Positions 35,301 to 46,929 of a DNA stretch of 64,000 nucleotides are shown piece by piece (positions within the stretch are counted from its first letter, which is position 1; each line of letters begins with the position of its first letter). The notes under the pieces are model-generated. The model made no database searches, was not told the DNA's origin, and saw nothing but the letters and a program-made list of their open reading frames with translations. Origin of the DNA: Tachypleus tridentatus (taxonomy: Eukaryota > Arthropoda > Merostomata > Xiphosura > Limulidae); contig NC_134825.1 of NCBI RefSeq assembly GCF_004210375.1, forward strand, positions 5,208,001 through 5,272,000, in the 5' to 3' direction. The translations under genes were made by a program, and so were the position numbers.

Positions 35301-38300
35301 TGGTATGGGTATTAATAATTTTACCAAAATAATGCAGAGAGCAACATTTTGACCATCTCAGGTCAAAACATTGTTCTCTGCTTTATTAGTAAGTGTTTAT
35401 ACTCGTACCAGGCATCTTGAGATACATTATGACTTCAAGTGGGTCTTCACCACAGCAATTATATGAGAAATGCAAGTCTATAGTGTTTCTTTGTGTACTT
35501 TTGTTTAAACTCCATTATACCTGAAATTACCTACATTACACCATTGTACAATCCTAATGAAACTAAGAAACTTAAACCAAAAACTTATCAATAAAAGAAA
35601 TGACATTTATTTCATTCAACAGTGCCAAAAGGAAAAACTAACCCCTAATTTTGTGAAGATAAAACTGTTCAAGAATTTTAGTCAGTGTAAAAATATTATA
35701 TATAATTTATAGAACAAAAATACTAAAATCCATGAATATGACCTGAGAAGGTTGAAACGTTGTTCTCTGCTTTATTTTGGTAAGTGTTAATACTCACCTT
35801 CCTGATATATATTTTTACTTCAAGCGGGTTTCTCATCATCACTATATGATTGAGGATGGTTTATATATTTTTTATGAAATTAAGAAAACTGTTATAACAT
35901 AAAAATTTGATTTATGAATTATGTTTTGATGCTAAAGTTTGTGTACGTATCAATAATAAAGTAGTTTGATTAAATTTGGAATGCAGCTTTGTAAAACATC
36001 ATGAGGTGCATTTTGACCTAAGTTAAAGGGGATAATATATATTTACTTTGATAATCATTAGCTCTATATGCATGCGATCAAAGAGTATACCACATAATCA
36101 CTAACCACTGTAATTTTTAATTCATTCTGTGTATTTTCCTGGAACTTAGAAAGCTTTCAGTAAACATTATGTCTTTGGTACACAAAAATCAGGTTTTTCT
36201 AATGAAGCATTTTTACTCAAAATTCATCTGTGAATTTATGAAGCCTTTGCTGCACGAGTGAGTGAAAGGTGGTTTTATAAAAGGTATTCCTCCTCATCTT
36301 GAATTTTAATATTTCATCTGTCTCACCTGTAGGTCTATTAAATCAGTATGCAGATTGAAATAAAATGTTGATAGATATTAACCCTTTGGCTGTGGCCATT
36401 TTAAATGTGTGCAGAATTTTTGAGCACCACAAAGTGTATACAGTACACTTGCATGCAATTCTTAGAGGTGGATCATACCCAATATGATGAATCATCAATC
36501 AATTGGTTAACTCTTCCCATATGGGCTTGGTCAATTTCACCAACTATGTGACTATATTTGTAGTGGTATTGTATTTATAGATTTTATATTATTAACTTTT
36601 GGTATAATGCATACATCTTCATGAAATTTGGCAGTCTTTCGGTTAACATTACAAGTCTTTCACATTAAAAACAAATCATAGTTAAGTATTTTAATACATC
36701 AAAAAAAGATCTGTCTCTGCATATATCAAGTATGTGTTTTGAACAGTCCATGTGCAAAGCAATTTTCATGTTAACATTAAGAATACCTTTCTTCTCAAAT
36801 TTCATTCATGTAATCTCTAAAATCTCCTAGATACAATTAAAATGTTTGTTTTCAGCAAAACTTTGTATTTTATGTTACTCTCTCAATGCTAACTCAATTT
36901 GGTTGGTCAATTTGATGTACCTTGTAACTCCCCCCCAATCAAAATTATCCCACTTTTCTTTCTCGAATGATTTGAAATGTAGCACAAAACTACATTCACT
37001 TATCCAAGGTAGCTTTCATCTGGTAACAGATAATTAAGTTTTACTGCTTTATTTTCCTGTGTCTAACTACTATTTATCATATTATAGGTTGTAAAACTGC
37101 TGACACGAGAACTTCCCAAAATATTTGTATTATAATATTATTATTAATTTTACTTATTTCTAATTTTCATATATTACTTACATTATAATAATAAAGAATA
37201 AATATTAAAACAAGAAATAAAGTACTAATTCAAGTATTTTTTCCTCTCAATTATCGATAACAGTTAACCCTACTTTTTTAAACTAGTAGTAGTAGTGCTT
37301 TAAATAATATTTTAAGTTAACTAATGCACCAAAGAACATAAACTAATAAAACATCCAAAAGCAGACAATATCCCCTAAAAGTGCAATATTTTTATTCTTT
37401 CTAACTATGCAAAGAAGTTGTTACAAGTGCATCTCATCTTTCTAGAACCAAAAATTTAATTACAAATGAAACTGACTATTCTACGTTCAGAACAGTGTTA
37501 TACAACAAGTCATTTGATAGTTTGAAAACTTAAGACTTTCTAGTGGTTCTAGGTAATATATGAATAAATGTTAGAGAAAAACTATTAGCAAATCCTGAAA
37601 GAGAGAACGAGAAAGGCAGGGTCTGATTGTCTATTTGATAGCTCTGCAACCAAAGAAAATTTACACCTATAAAAATTATGGTTTGGCTGAGCAATGACAA
37701 TATTACAGAGAACAATAATGGTTAAGTTCTGGATGGGAGTAAAGTAGAGGTTAGAAAATACCTAGAAAAAACATATCAGGTATTGTACTAGCTTTATAAC
37801 ATTTAGAGGTTAAAACCTATATCCCATTAAAATATGGATTATTAGTCATGCTGTACTAACTGGTATAACAAACATGTAGTAACTTTACAATATGTTAAAT
37901 TTAAGATACTAAAAACTTGTATCATGAGGAGTTAAGGATACCCAGGGCATGAGGATTAATTAAACTTGTATAATATTAATAAATTAATTATATAATACAT
38001 TTTCATACCAAGCTTATTGACAATACAGTAGTTTAATTACATTTTGATTGTAAAAATGTTTGTATAATTTGACTCCTTCTTCAACATAAACATTAGGTTA
38101 AATAATTTTAAATTATTTAAATGTTTATTAAAGAAAGAATAAATAGTAACAGTTTTACCCAAAACACACACAGTAAAATGTACTGTTTTCCAATCATGAG
38201 TATAAAATGTACGATCATATACATGCTCTTTTAATTTTGTTCAAAGCTACATGAGGGCTATCTGTACTAGCCATCCCTAATTTAGTAGTGTAATACTAGA

Positions 38301-41300
38301 GGGAAGGTAGCTAGTCATCACCACCCACTGTCAACTCTTGGGCTACTCTTTACCCAACAAATAGTTGGATTGACTGTCCCACTCATGCCCTGAAAGGGTG
38401 AGCATGTTTGGTGTGATGGGGATTTAAACCCGTGACCCTGGGATTATGAGATGAGCTTCTTAACCACCTGATCTTGCCAGTCTTTGCTTGATAATGACAT
38501 TTAAACACCAAACATGAACGATAATGACTGAAAAATGTAACAATAAGAAATTTGATAAAATGTCCTTAATAAACATTTACTTATGAACATTTTGATTATA
38601 TTTATACACACTCACTACAAAAGTTTACAAAAATTATTGCTATTAAATGTATTAACTTTACTTTTCCACGTTAGAATAAGGTAGGTTTGAAGCTTACAGT
38701 TAACAGCTTCTCCCATGTTTCCATGAATGAAATATTTCATTCTCCCAAATTCAAACCCAAAAATGCTGTTCTTTCTAAAACATCCATGAAACAAGAATTA
38801 TTTTACTTCTTATAAGTACATAGCAATATAAAAAATACTAAAAACAAATTAAAACAGAAGAATTTTGTTTTAGCAACTTGTATGTGTAGAGGGAAAATGT
38901 CCACTAATGGTTAAATTACACTGCACTTACTTTAAAATAATCTGTTCCTTTAGTTTTTACAACTTCGGACTGTTCCAGTTTTTCATCAGAATCCATTTCC
39001 CAAGACTGTTTAGCCTGAAAATCACAAGTTTTTAAAAATTTACCAGAATTAGTGAGTTAAATATATGTAAACATATATCTCCATTGATAGGTCAAAAGTA
39101 AATTTTAAACCAACCAATCAGATTAGGTGAACAATATTCTTTCCTAACCAAAGTGCTAATCCAGATATATAATAGAGCTTCATGACTGATACTTTACCAA
39201 CCACACTAAAAGGTATAAAACAAGTGGAACACCCCAACTGGATCACTATAAACATTCCATTCAATTTTGTAAACCTAAAGGTTCCTGCTTCATGGATCCA
39301 AGTCTCAGAATTTAACAGCCACTTTAAATGTTGTGTAAAAATGAAATCAGCGAGATTTTAAATAAATTGTTTTTTGTACAAAACCCAAGAACTGAAAGGG
39401 TTGAATTACTTACATTAGTAATGCTTTATGATCTATTTTAAAAAGACAAAACAATCAAGAAAACTTGTTTTTCTCAATGTCTTTCTAGAAAGAACTCAAC
39501 ATGAGAAAATATATAATGGAAAACTGGAAACTCATGCTGTTCCTCAAGGCTGCTTTATTATTTAACAGAGTCGAGTTTAGTATTGTTCCCCAAGACTGCT
39601 TTATTGTTTAACAGAGTCAAGTTTAGTATTGTTTTCATTAAATTTCTTACCTAATTCTTTGTTATCAAAACTTCATAAAATTATTTTAATGCGTTTTTCA
39701 TAATACAACTAATAAAACTTTACTTATAATTAGATTAAATTCTAGGCATTTCTCTAAGACCAAAGGATTGTATGACCATTATGACAATTTATAGCTACAG
39801 CCAATTTCCAAGGACAGACTGAAACTTGCGTGTCACTTTCTTTTCCTTCAACCAAATTATTCAACTTAGTAAACATACAAGTATTAGCAGTATCAACATT
39901 GTGTACATAAATATACATACTTTCTCAAAATTCTTCATTTCCACCTCATACTGAACTTCAGCATTTGGTGGAATATTAAATTCTGCCTTTCCCTCAGAGC
40001 CAAATGCATACTTTGGTTTCAAATTAATGATGGATTTCTCTCCTTTTTTGAATTTCTCAAGTGCAATTTCAAGTCCTTCAACCACTCCATATTCAGAGCC
40101 TTCACCCAAGGGGAAAGCAAGATCTCTTTCCTCAAAAACTACACCATTGTACTTTCCAGTGAGATGAACTGTAAGACAAGGCACAAGTACCTTATATTGT
40201 GGGAAAAACACACTTAGTGATTATAAATAACTAACAATTCAGAAAATCTACAAAGAAAACTTTCAGTGTGAAACATGTACATTTATCTGATACAGATATA
40301 ATTAATCTTTCAGATTCTTATAGAAAGTTGAAAAATATATGCCATAAATTATTAATATATGTACATTAGAATTGTAAAGTTAGTAGAAGTTGTCAAATAA
40401 GTTGTTTGGCTCATTAATCAATTACATAACCCATGCCTTAAAAGATCCCAAGTGCCAAGTCAGCATGGAAACTGAATATTTCATCACAGCATCTAGTATT
40501 TATTTTCATTTTAATCTCATGTCTAGGGCTGTACTAAATGGAACAGTTCTGGATTCTGGGCTATAATTAAGATTTGTTTCTAAGATTTTAATGCTGAATT
40601 CAGCACTTCATGTTTTCTTCACAAGTGATCCCTTGTAGTTACACCAAGTTGAATTTTGCAGCACTTTGTTTTTATTATTTCTCTCAATTCAGTGCACATT
40701 TTGACACTCAGACAGGACCAAAAGTTGAAGCAGTACCGTGAACAAGCTTCCTCACTAACTAATAAAAATCTGTCTGTACTCAAGTTTAATAGCTTACATT
40801 AGATATTGAATGACCCCTTCTTGCTAACTTATAATGCAAAAGTCAGATACACATGCCAATATGTTGATTAAAGAGTTCATACAGTAAATTAAAACAATGT
40901 TAATCATGCAAATGCTTAAAGTGTATCAGTCTTCTGAATTTTCATTAATTTTATTAATTTGGATTAGACAAAAAATACAAAGGTCACTAAATAAAACAAA
41001 AAAACAATGTAAACAATCTTTGGGATTCCAGCTGGAGTTCAAGTCACCAGAATTTCAGAATTCAGAAAAAGGTTTTGAATTAAAACCCTGAATTATTCAT
41101 ATGATACTGGTGTTTGATCTCTGTTCAGATTTCATCAACACTATTCCTTTAATACTGATAACTTGCACTATGAAGTGTTTGAAGAGAACATAAATAAAAC
41201 TCAGCATTACTTTAACACCAAACATTTTAAATCATTATTTAAGACATTCAAACCAAGACCCCCCAAAGACAATTAGAACATTTTCTGATCAAGGCATGAA

Positions 41301-43696
41301 TAGATGAATTATATAAAAATCTTTACAAAAAATTTATATCTAGTCTCTAAGAAAGGACCATGCACAAAATAGATTTTTTATGGTTGAACATTTCAATACT
41401 TAAATTATTTTTTATTATTGTAACTTTGCTAATTTGAATCATACCGTTTCTGTTTTATATTTCATTCATAACATACGTATATCAGAGGTCAATTTCTACC
41501 CATATGAAAAACAACTCTTCCCACAGTCAATCTGATTTGGATGAAACTTCACGATTTTTCAGTATCTTAAGGGGAAGTTTAATAGTTTTACTATAATTGG
41601 ATCTGTCATGAAAAAGATTATTTAGTTCAAGCATCTACTTTTTAAGGAAACAAGTCAATAAGAGCTTTATATATAAAGCACCAAAATGAATATTTTATAA
41701 AATAGGTCCTCACTAAAATTAAAATGTAATAGGACTTTATTTGATAACAATTTTTTCTAAATTACTTTCTTAAAAGAGAAACTATTTTTATTCTTTTCAA
41801 TAATGTATATTAATTTTGTACATGTACTACTATTAACCAATTAAATTAGGTTTTTTTTCCTTTACTACAAATTTAGAAGCTTTAGTTAAGTTTAAGTGTT
41901 TTTCTAGTGAAAAATCATTGTGATATTTCAGTAGGAAAGTGACCTTTTATCACAGAGAATCCAACCACATTCCATGAATTGTTTTATGACAGAAGGAATC
42001 ACAAGTCCCTTGTAGAAGTTGTTGTTTACAAGTTTGCATGAATTTTGTTTTAATTTGTAAGTTACACAAACAATTTATTTTACTCCAGTATGAATATAAA
42101 GCTGTCAAAAATAACAAACCATGATGCCAAAAACTGAAAAATATAAAAGTGATTTATCATAAAGAAAGTCTGAAACTTTGAGAAAGAAATTCAAACATAA
42201 GGATGCATGTTACAGAAAGAAAGAAAGCAAGGGATAGTAATCCGTGTATATAAAAAAGATATAGACTTGTTCACCAAGTTATGATCCAAGATCCAGTGAG
42301 AAAAAGCCAGGAACAAACCTGAAACAAAGAGGCACAATCTGCTGATCAAGATACAGGAACAGTTTTGTGACAGAGAAGCTCGTCAAAATTCTGACTGAAC
42401 AGTTGCCCATAAGGTGGCATTTCTGGTAGTACATTATGTTTACACTTAAAAATCTGTACTTACTTCTTATGTTTGTACTCACACTTAATAAGAATCACAT
42501 TTTTATATACATACAAGTAATGCTCTTCCTTCATTATCAATTATTTTATAAATCTTTTTTTAAACACCCAAATTGTTAATTTTTAAATGAAAATGTCTTC
42601 TCTTTATAGATGTACATGCTTCATTGCATTATGCAAAATTTTAACACTACATCATAACAGAGAATTAAAGACCTGTACAAACCTTCAACAGAAGCTCCTT
42701 CATTTGGAGTGGTCGAACCTTGTCCCGAGTGAATTATTTTTCGTAACACCCCTCCATCTTTCTTAGATGTTAAATCTTCCATTTTCCAATCGAACAGTTC
42801 GACTTCAAACACTAGTGTTGCATTTTCTGGTATTTTTGGAGGACTTCCACTCTCTCCATATGCATATTCAGGTTTACAGGTGAGCACAGCTTTTTCACCT
42901 TTCGTCATTGTGGCCACACCCATGTCCCATGCCTTGATAACTTCTCCTAGGTTGTTATTACAGTTCATTTAAAACAGTTCTTTGTATATAGCTAAGATTA
43001 ACTGAAGAAACTCAAGGTTTACTCACTTTAGTAGACATCTACTACTATTTGTTTAAAATGTGTCGCTTTAATACTTTCTAATCAATAATAAATCATCTTA
43101 ATAATATTAATTATACTACAGTGAACTAGATCATATGTTATCAAATTACCTTCCTTTCAAACACAGTATTACTTTTCTTACCGTGTACTTGAAGACAAAG
43201 CAAAATGCTGATTACAACTATTGGTTAATATAGCTTCATAACAGCTATTACTTGGAGTTGCTGCTCTTAACTAAAATATATACAACAAACTCATGCATAT
43301 AAACTTTTAAAAGAAATGTACTCATGCAATAAACTCAAATGTTAAGATTTTCTACATTTAATCTATGGAGCAGACAGCATGAACCACACATACTAGAAAC
43401 TAGAATGTACTAGAAACTATTCATTTTTGGAATCACACACTATTTGAAATATTACCTTTCCCAAGTTGGAATTGAAATTTTTCTCCACGTTCTACACTGG
43501 AATCAAAAACTGTACCATCTGTGAGACGGCCTGTATAGTGAACGACGACAGTGTGACCAGTTGCAGGTGTTTCATTTCCCATGCCTTCTTTGATGATTTC
43601 CTTCAAAACTCCACCGTCCTTTTCTGGAGTTATGTCTACAGCATTAGGCCCAGGAGCGTAAGTTTTGCTCTTCTGGTCTTCCTCGTTCATTGTCAT
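26222..43696 (-). CDS. FKBP4: FKBP4/FKBP52-like peptidyl-prolyl isomerase, Hsp90 co-chaperone
   Basis: Seven coding exons (43696-43456, 42946-42683, 40168-39921, 39014-38931, 34021-33785, 30558-30370, 26344-26222) join to exactly 1386 nt, or 461 aa; human FKBP4 is about 459. All introns are GT-AG and the phases match. FK1 (about residues 30-135) keeps the FKBP active-site residues by motif: Y54, F64, D65, F74, V83, I84, W87, Y110 and F127. FK2 (about 145-250) is FKBP-like but lacks most of these, as in the family. Three TPRs (about 267-385) retain the carboxylate-clamp positions K279, N321, K351 and R355 that bind the Hsp90 EEVD tail. A charged C-terminus follows. The family catalyses proline isomerisation and escorts steroid-receptor and other Hsp90 complexes in cytosol and nucleus. 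The start at 43696 (MTMNEED) gives the expected N-terminal length; ATG at 43690 is an alternative. FKBP5-like naming is possible, because arthropods usually have one such gene. Confidence 0.97.
27455..27702 (-). mobile_element. tRNA-derived SINE, family 1, in FKBP intron 7
   Basis: Old minus-strand copy beside minisatellite C. It retains the complement of AGTTTAAGTCTAGAAGGAAG, CATGTTTGGTGTGATGGGGA and TCCTGCTGGGCC. The B box is damaged (GGGATTTGATCATACAG). Confidence 0.8.
27729..29591 (+). repeat. Minisatellite C (42-44-bp unit) in FKBP intron 7
   Basis: Unit AGTAATTTATTTACTTGGCT with ATACTACAGACAAATTCCCACAGA, about 43 copies. The ends are mainly 44-45-bp units (CCCACAG) and the middle is enriched in 42-bp units (CCACAGA) with TTTGCTTGG. 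Because 42 is divisible by three, the middle stays open for up to 284 codons (repeat [14 protein letters not shown]). That is a by-product of unit length, lies in an intron on the opposite strand to the gene, and is not called as a gene. Irregular units occur at about 28238-28280 and 28946-28985. Confidence 0.96.
30370..30558 (-). CDS. FKBP4: FKBP4-like coding exon 6 (end of TPR3 and basic helix)
   Basis: Acceptor ATTTCAG|GC, donor GCTATT|GTAAGT. It codes residues 359-421: [20 protein letters not shown] finishes TPR3, and a basic helix with [20 protein letters not shown] follows. In the family this last part is the proposed calmodulin-binding stretch. Confidence 0.95.
31690..31815 (-). mobile_element. 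tRNA-derived SINE, family 2, in FKBP intron 6
   Basis: Minus-strand copy: GAAAAGCCACATCAGGCTAT (tail), TGTGTCCACCAAG, AATTTGGCATTGTAAATCC and ACCACTGTCCCACTGGGGG (head). It is moderately diverged and lies in the intron between coding exons 5 and 6. Confidence 0.75.
32728..32958 (-). mobile_element. tRNA-derived SINE, family 1, in FKBP intron 6
   Basis: Diverged minus-strand copy. The tail is the complement of GCAAAATTACACAAGGGCTA, the body includes AGTCAACACCACCCACC, and the head is the complement of TTTGAACCCATGACCCTCAG. It is 5' truncated shortly after CAAGTGCCCTCGCCAG. Confidence 0.8.
33594..33731 (+). repeat. Short tandem repeat, three units of about 50 bp
   Basis: Three imperfect copies of a phrase (ATCTTACACTAACCAACAGA, GAGCTTACGCTAACCAACAG, ATCTTACACTAATCAGTAGG), each followed by an ATGCC- or CTTGCTTCC-like stretch. 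It sits just beyond coding exon 5, within intron 6. Confidence 0.65.
33785..34021 (-). CDS. FKBP4: FKBP4-like coding exon 5 (TPR1-TPR3)
   Basis: Acceptor TCCTCAG|GC, donor GGACAG|GTAAG. It codes residues 280-358: [19 protein letters not shown] (TPR1), [11 protein letters not shown] with clamp N321 (TPR2), and [13 protein letters not shown] with K351 and R355 (start of TPR3). Phase 0 on both sides. Confidence 0.96.
35197..35398 (+). repeat. Two identical 101-bp units, each containing a hairpin
   Basis: The unit starts GGCTGGTATGGGTATTAATA and contains GCAGAGAGCAACATTTTGACC, then ATCTCA, then the near-complement GGTCAAAACATTGTTCTCTGC. Both copies look identical, so the duplication is recent. 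A related single-armed copy occurs at about 35740-35830, with GGTTGAAACGTTGTTCTCTG. They lie in intron 5 of the FKBP gene. Confidence 0.88.
38238..38480 (-). mobile_element. tRNA-derived SINE, family 1, in FKBP intron 5
   Basis: Minus-strand copy with the complement of AGCTACATGAGGGCTATCTG (tail), GTAGCTAGTCATCACCACCC (body) and GATTTAAACCCGTGACCCTG (B-box side). The head ends with ACCACCTGATCTTGCCAG. It lies about 450 bp from the 84-nt exon 4. Confidence 0.85.
38931..39014 (-). CDS. FKBP4: FKBP4-like coding exon 4 (start of TPR domain)
   Basis: An 84-nt exon, too short to stand out by length. Acceptor TTTTCAG|GC, donor TTTAAA|GTAAGT. It codes residues 252-279, with [12 protein letters not shown] and TKGTDYFK matching the entry into TPR1. 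K279 is the first clamp residue. Phase is 0 on both sides. Confidence 0.94.
39538..39641 (+). repeat. Tandem duplication, two units of about 52 bp
   Basis: TTCCTCAAGGCTGCTTTATT with ATTTAACAGAGTCGAGTTTAG is followed directly by TTCCCCAAGACTGCTTTATT with GTTTAACAGAGTCAAGTTTAG. It lies in intron 4 of the FKBP gene, between exons 3 and 4. Confidence 0.8.
39921..40168 (-). CDS. FKBP4: FKBP4-like coding exon 3 (FK2 domain)
   Basis: Acceptor CTTACAG|TT. Codes V169 (split) to K251 with [34 protein letters not shown] and [14 protein letters not shown]. It has the FKBP fold signature, but the catalytic pocket residues of FK1 are mostly absent, as is normal for FK2. The donor is GAGAAA|GTATGT, phase 0. 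Confidence 0.95.
42683..42946 (-). CDS. FKBP4: FKBP4-like coding exon 2 (FK1 C-terminal half, linker)
   Basis: Acceptor AACCTAG|GA. Codes residues 82-168, including EVIKAWD (V83, I84, W87), [17 protein letters not shown] (Y110) and [10 protein letters not shown] (F127), then the charged linker into FK2. The donor is GAAG|GTTTGT. It aligns without gaps to the end of a typical FK1 domain. Confidence 0.96.
43456..43696 (-). CDS. FKBP4: FKBP4-like coding exon 1 (FK1 N-terminal half)
   Basis: Codes residues 1-80 plus the first base of G81. It contains [12 protein letters not shown] and [13 protein letters not shown], which give Y54, F64, D65 and F74 of the isomerase pocket. The donor is GGGAAAG|GTAAT. 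The first ATG has A at -3, and a second in-frame ATG lies two codons later. Confidence 0.96.
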
Positions 43697-46600
43697 CGTT
43701 ATATCTCTTAGCTTATTTGGATATGTTCTTTCTAAAAATAAATATTCATCACTTTTTTTGTTACCTTACAGTTTATTTCAAATCTTTCTATGTAGTTCAT
43801 TGACATTAAAACATATACATTTCTCACCTAATCCACAAGTCTATAAAAACTCAAATTTAAAACATCAAGAAGTAATTTAGACAAAGGTATTTTAACTAAC
43901 TGGGTTTAATAACATGTAGGTAACCCTAAAGTCCAATGCACTTTATACTTAAAACATAATGAAACAATCACAACTGAATTATATATACAAATTTTGTGAA
44001 CTTAGTTTTCAAAACACAGAACAAAAAAGGTCTTTTTCCTATCCATCTCATAGATTATCTTACAAACTTCATCAGTTCTTACCCTATTTTAAGGACTTGC
44101 CTATCCTTAAGATAAATACAATCATTCTAGCAGCCTTCCAGTAGGTAAATATTGTTTCTTAGGTAAAAAGAACCACACTATAATATACAGTATTTCAAGT
44201 GAATCCTACCTAGTATTTTGTATTATATTTATGAACTGCAATAAATACACCTTAAACACTGTATCAACTTCACTACTAACACACTACTTTGGTGACTTAA
44301 ATCACTTATCACTAAGCCTTTTCTTTAGTCTTGAAGTATGGCAGGCTATTAATGCTTATGAAAGATTTTTCTGCAACTTTACATTTATGAAGTATTTACC
44401 AAGTCAGTCTGAGTGAAAGGTGACTGTTTCTCTTGGTAAAAACTTTACATTTATGAAGTATTTACCAAGTCAGTCTGAGTGAAAGGTGACTGTTTCTCTT
44501 GGTAAAAACTTTACATTTATGAAGTATTTACCAAGTCAGTCTGAGTGAAAGGTGACTGTTTCTCTTGGTAAAAACTTTACATTTATGAAGTATTTACCAA
44601 GTCAGTCTGAGTGAAAGGTGACTGTTTCTCTTGGTGAAGTAAAACTCTGACATTTATGAAGTATTTACCAAGTCAGTCTGAGTGAAAGGTGACTGTTTCT
44701 CTTGGTAAAAACTCTACATTTATGAAGTATTTACCAAGTCAGTCTGAGTGAAAGGTGACTGTTTCTCTTGGTAAAAACTCTACATTTATGAAGTATTTAC
44801 CAAGTCAGTCTGAGTGAAAGGTGACTGTTTCTCTTGGTAAAAACTCTACATTTATAAAGTATTTACCAAGTCAGACTGAGTGAAAGGTGACTGTTTCTCT
44901 TGGTAAAAACTCTATATTTATGAAGTATTTACCAAGTCAGTCTGAGTGAAAGGTGACTGTTTCTCTTGGTAAAAACTCTACATTTATGAAGTATTTACCA
45001 AGTCAGTCTGAGTGAAAGGTGACTGTTTCTCTTGGTAAAAACTCTACATTTATGAAGTATTTACCAAGTCAGACTGAGTGAAAGGTGACTGTTTCTCTTG
45101 GTAAAAACTCTATATTTATAAAGTATTTACCAAGTCAGACTGAGTGAAAGGTGACTGTTTCTCTTGGTAAAAACTCTATATTTATGAAGTATTTACCAAG
45201 TCAGTCTGAGTGAAAGGTGACTGTTTCTCTTGGTGAAAATTTTAAATTTATGAAGTATTTACCAAGTCAGTCTGAGTGAAAGGTGACTGTTTCTCTTGGT
45301 GAAAATTTTAAATTTATGAAGTATTTACCAAGTCAGTCTGAGTGAAAGGTGATTGTTTCTCTTGGTAAAAACTTAACTTTACAGAGATCATCATAATGTA
45401 GAATGAACCATATTTTACTCTGCAGTAATTGTGATGTTGATAAAAAAGTTCCTTCTTAATAGTTTGAACTGTTAACTTCTTCCAGATATATTTCCTTTTA
45501 ATTTCATATTTTACTTTTAACAAGTTCACATAACCGACAGAAAACTAAAATTATGTTCAACAATATCCTTACAAACACACACAACCTTAAGAAATGTTAA
45601 GATCTGAGCTCACTTCTAGTAATAATACAAACCAGACAGAGTTTTTCAAATGTAACTAGATTATTGTCACACCAGTATAGACTTTATTATTGTACCTACC
45701 TTAGTCTAAAACTACGGTGGATAGATGACAAACTACGTGTTAACTGGGTCAAAGGTAAAGTTTCCCAAATTACAAAACTAATACAATAATAGTCTTAAAA
45801 CATAACAACATTCAAACTGAATTCTTATAAGATAATTTTACCGAAAAACCCAAAATTTCTCATGCCAACTAGCATTTTTCTTTTGCTGCACTGAACAATG
45901 TATTCACATTATTTAAAGATTTTGTAGACACCTTTCCAGTCCCCAGAAATTGCTTTTGCATGCCTCAGTTCACAAACTAAAAATTTAGTAAGCTGTGAAT
46001 TATATGACAGACATTTAATTGCTAGCAAGTGAAAAATATTCACCATAATTGACATTATATATAAATGTTTTACACACTTATATTATGAACTCATTATTAG
46101 TGAATCATAATTTCTAGATACTGGTATCAAATGTATAATGGTTGTTCATAAAGAAAAATACACAGAATTTGTGCAGTTCTACAACCTAGTAAAACCATTG
46201 AATGAGTCAATTTAAAATATAAATATTTCAAATATTGCAGTGATTTCATAAAATACTATATGAAATTTTCTTTTTATTTTACATTATATTAGGCTGTTAG
46301 CTAACAAAAGAAATACCAATGCGTAAATCATAAAAGGTTTGATTGGTTCTTCAATTTTATTTTTTTTTTATAACTCCTCCATTTGTAGCATTGTAATTAT
46401 TACTGCAAATAGATTCAGCACGACTGAACTGAATAAAAACGAAATGCATCCAAGTCTAGCTTTAAATATACAACTACAACGTAAGACTCTTGCTAGTACT
46501 ACACGTATTATAATATAGTAATACAATAATAATGTTATTGATAATTTTAAAGTTTTGGTATTTAAGGTGTACAAATTAACAATAACACTCTATCAATGAA

Positions 46601-46863
46601 TTCTAAATCGAATTGAAAAGTCTGAACAAGCATTTGGAAGTTTGCGGAATACTTAAAATACTGAAAGCCTAACATTGTGTTAATGTTACTGTTATTTCGT
46701 GAGTTACTTTCCTTTAGTAGTTAAGATTCTAAGAGCGGTTAATTGTATTTATAACTTATCTATTGTTCTGATAGGTAACATGCTATCTATATTTATGCTG
46801 TATTTGAAAACACTTACCGCGTTGAATGCTAAACCTAGATTCCAATATTTTACCCTTCGCACT
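43697..46863 (-). promoter_or_regulatory. Inferred 5' UTR, first intron and start site of the FKBP gene
   Basis: Upstream of the start codon the minus strand has a splice acceptor, TTTATTTTTAG|AAAGAAC, at 43731. About 3.1 kb further up, CAACGCG|GTAAGTG at 46818 is a strong donor. A TCAGT initiator-like motif at 46865-46861 would give a non-coding first exon of about 46 nt and an 81-nt leader without any ATG. A weak TATA-like CATAGTTTAG lies about 25-30 bp upstream. Minisatellite D sits inside this first intron. The model is inferred from sequence only. Confidence 0.55.
44375..45372 (+). repeat. Minisatellite D (66-bp unit, 15 copies) in FKBP intron 1
   Basis: Unit AAAAACTCTACATTTATGAA, GTATTTACCAAGTCAGTCTG, AGTGAAAGGTGACTGTTTCT, CTTGGT. 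The copies are very similar, differing mostly in CTTTAC/CTCTAC/CTATAT and TCTGAG/ACTGAG, so the expansion is recent. Its core resembles dispersed single copies at 33245 (AGTCAGTCTGAGTGGAAGG) and 36255 (GAGTGAGTGAAAGGTGG), so it probably grew from an interspersed repeat. Confidence 0.96.
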
Positions 46864-46929
46864 GATACCAAAGCCTGCAGGCTTCTAAACTATGTACAAC
46901 TTAAGAGAGGACCAGCGTGCTTTCACAAG

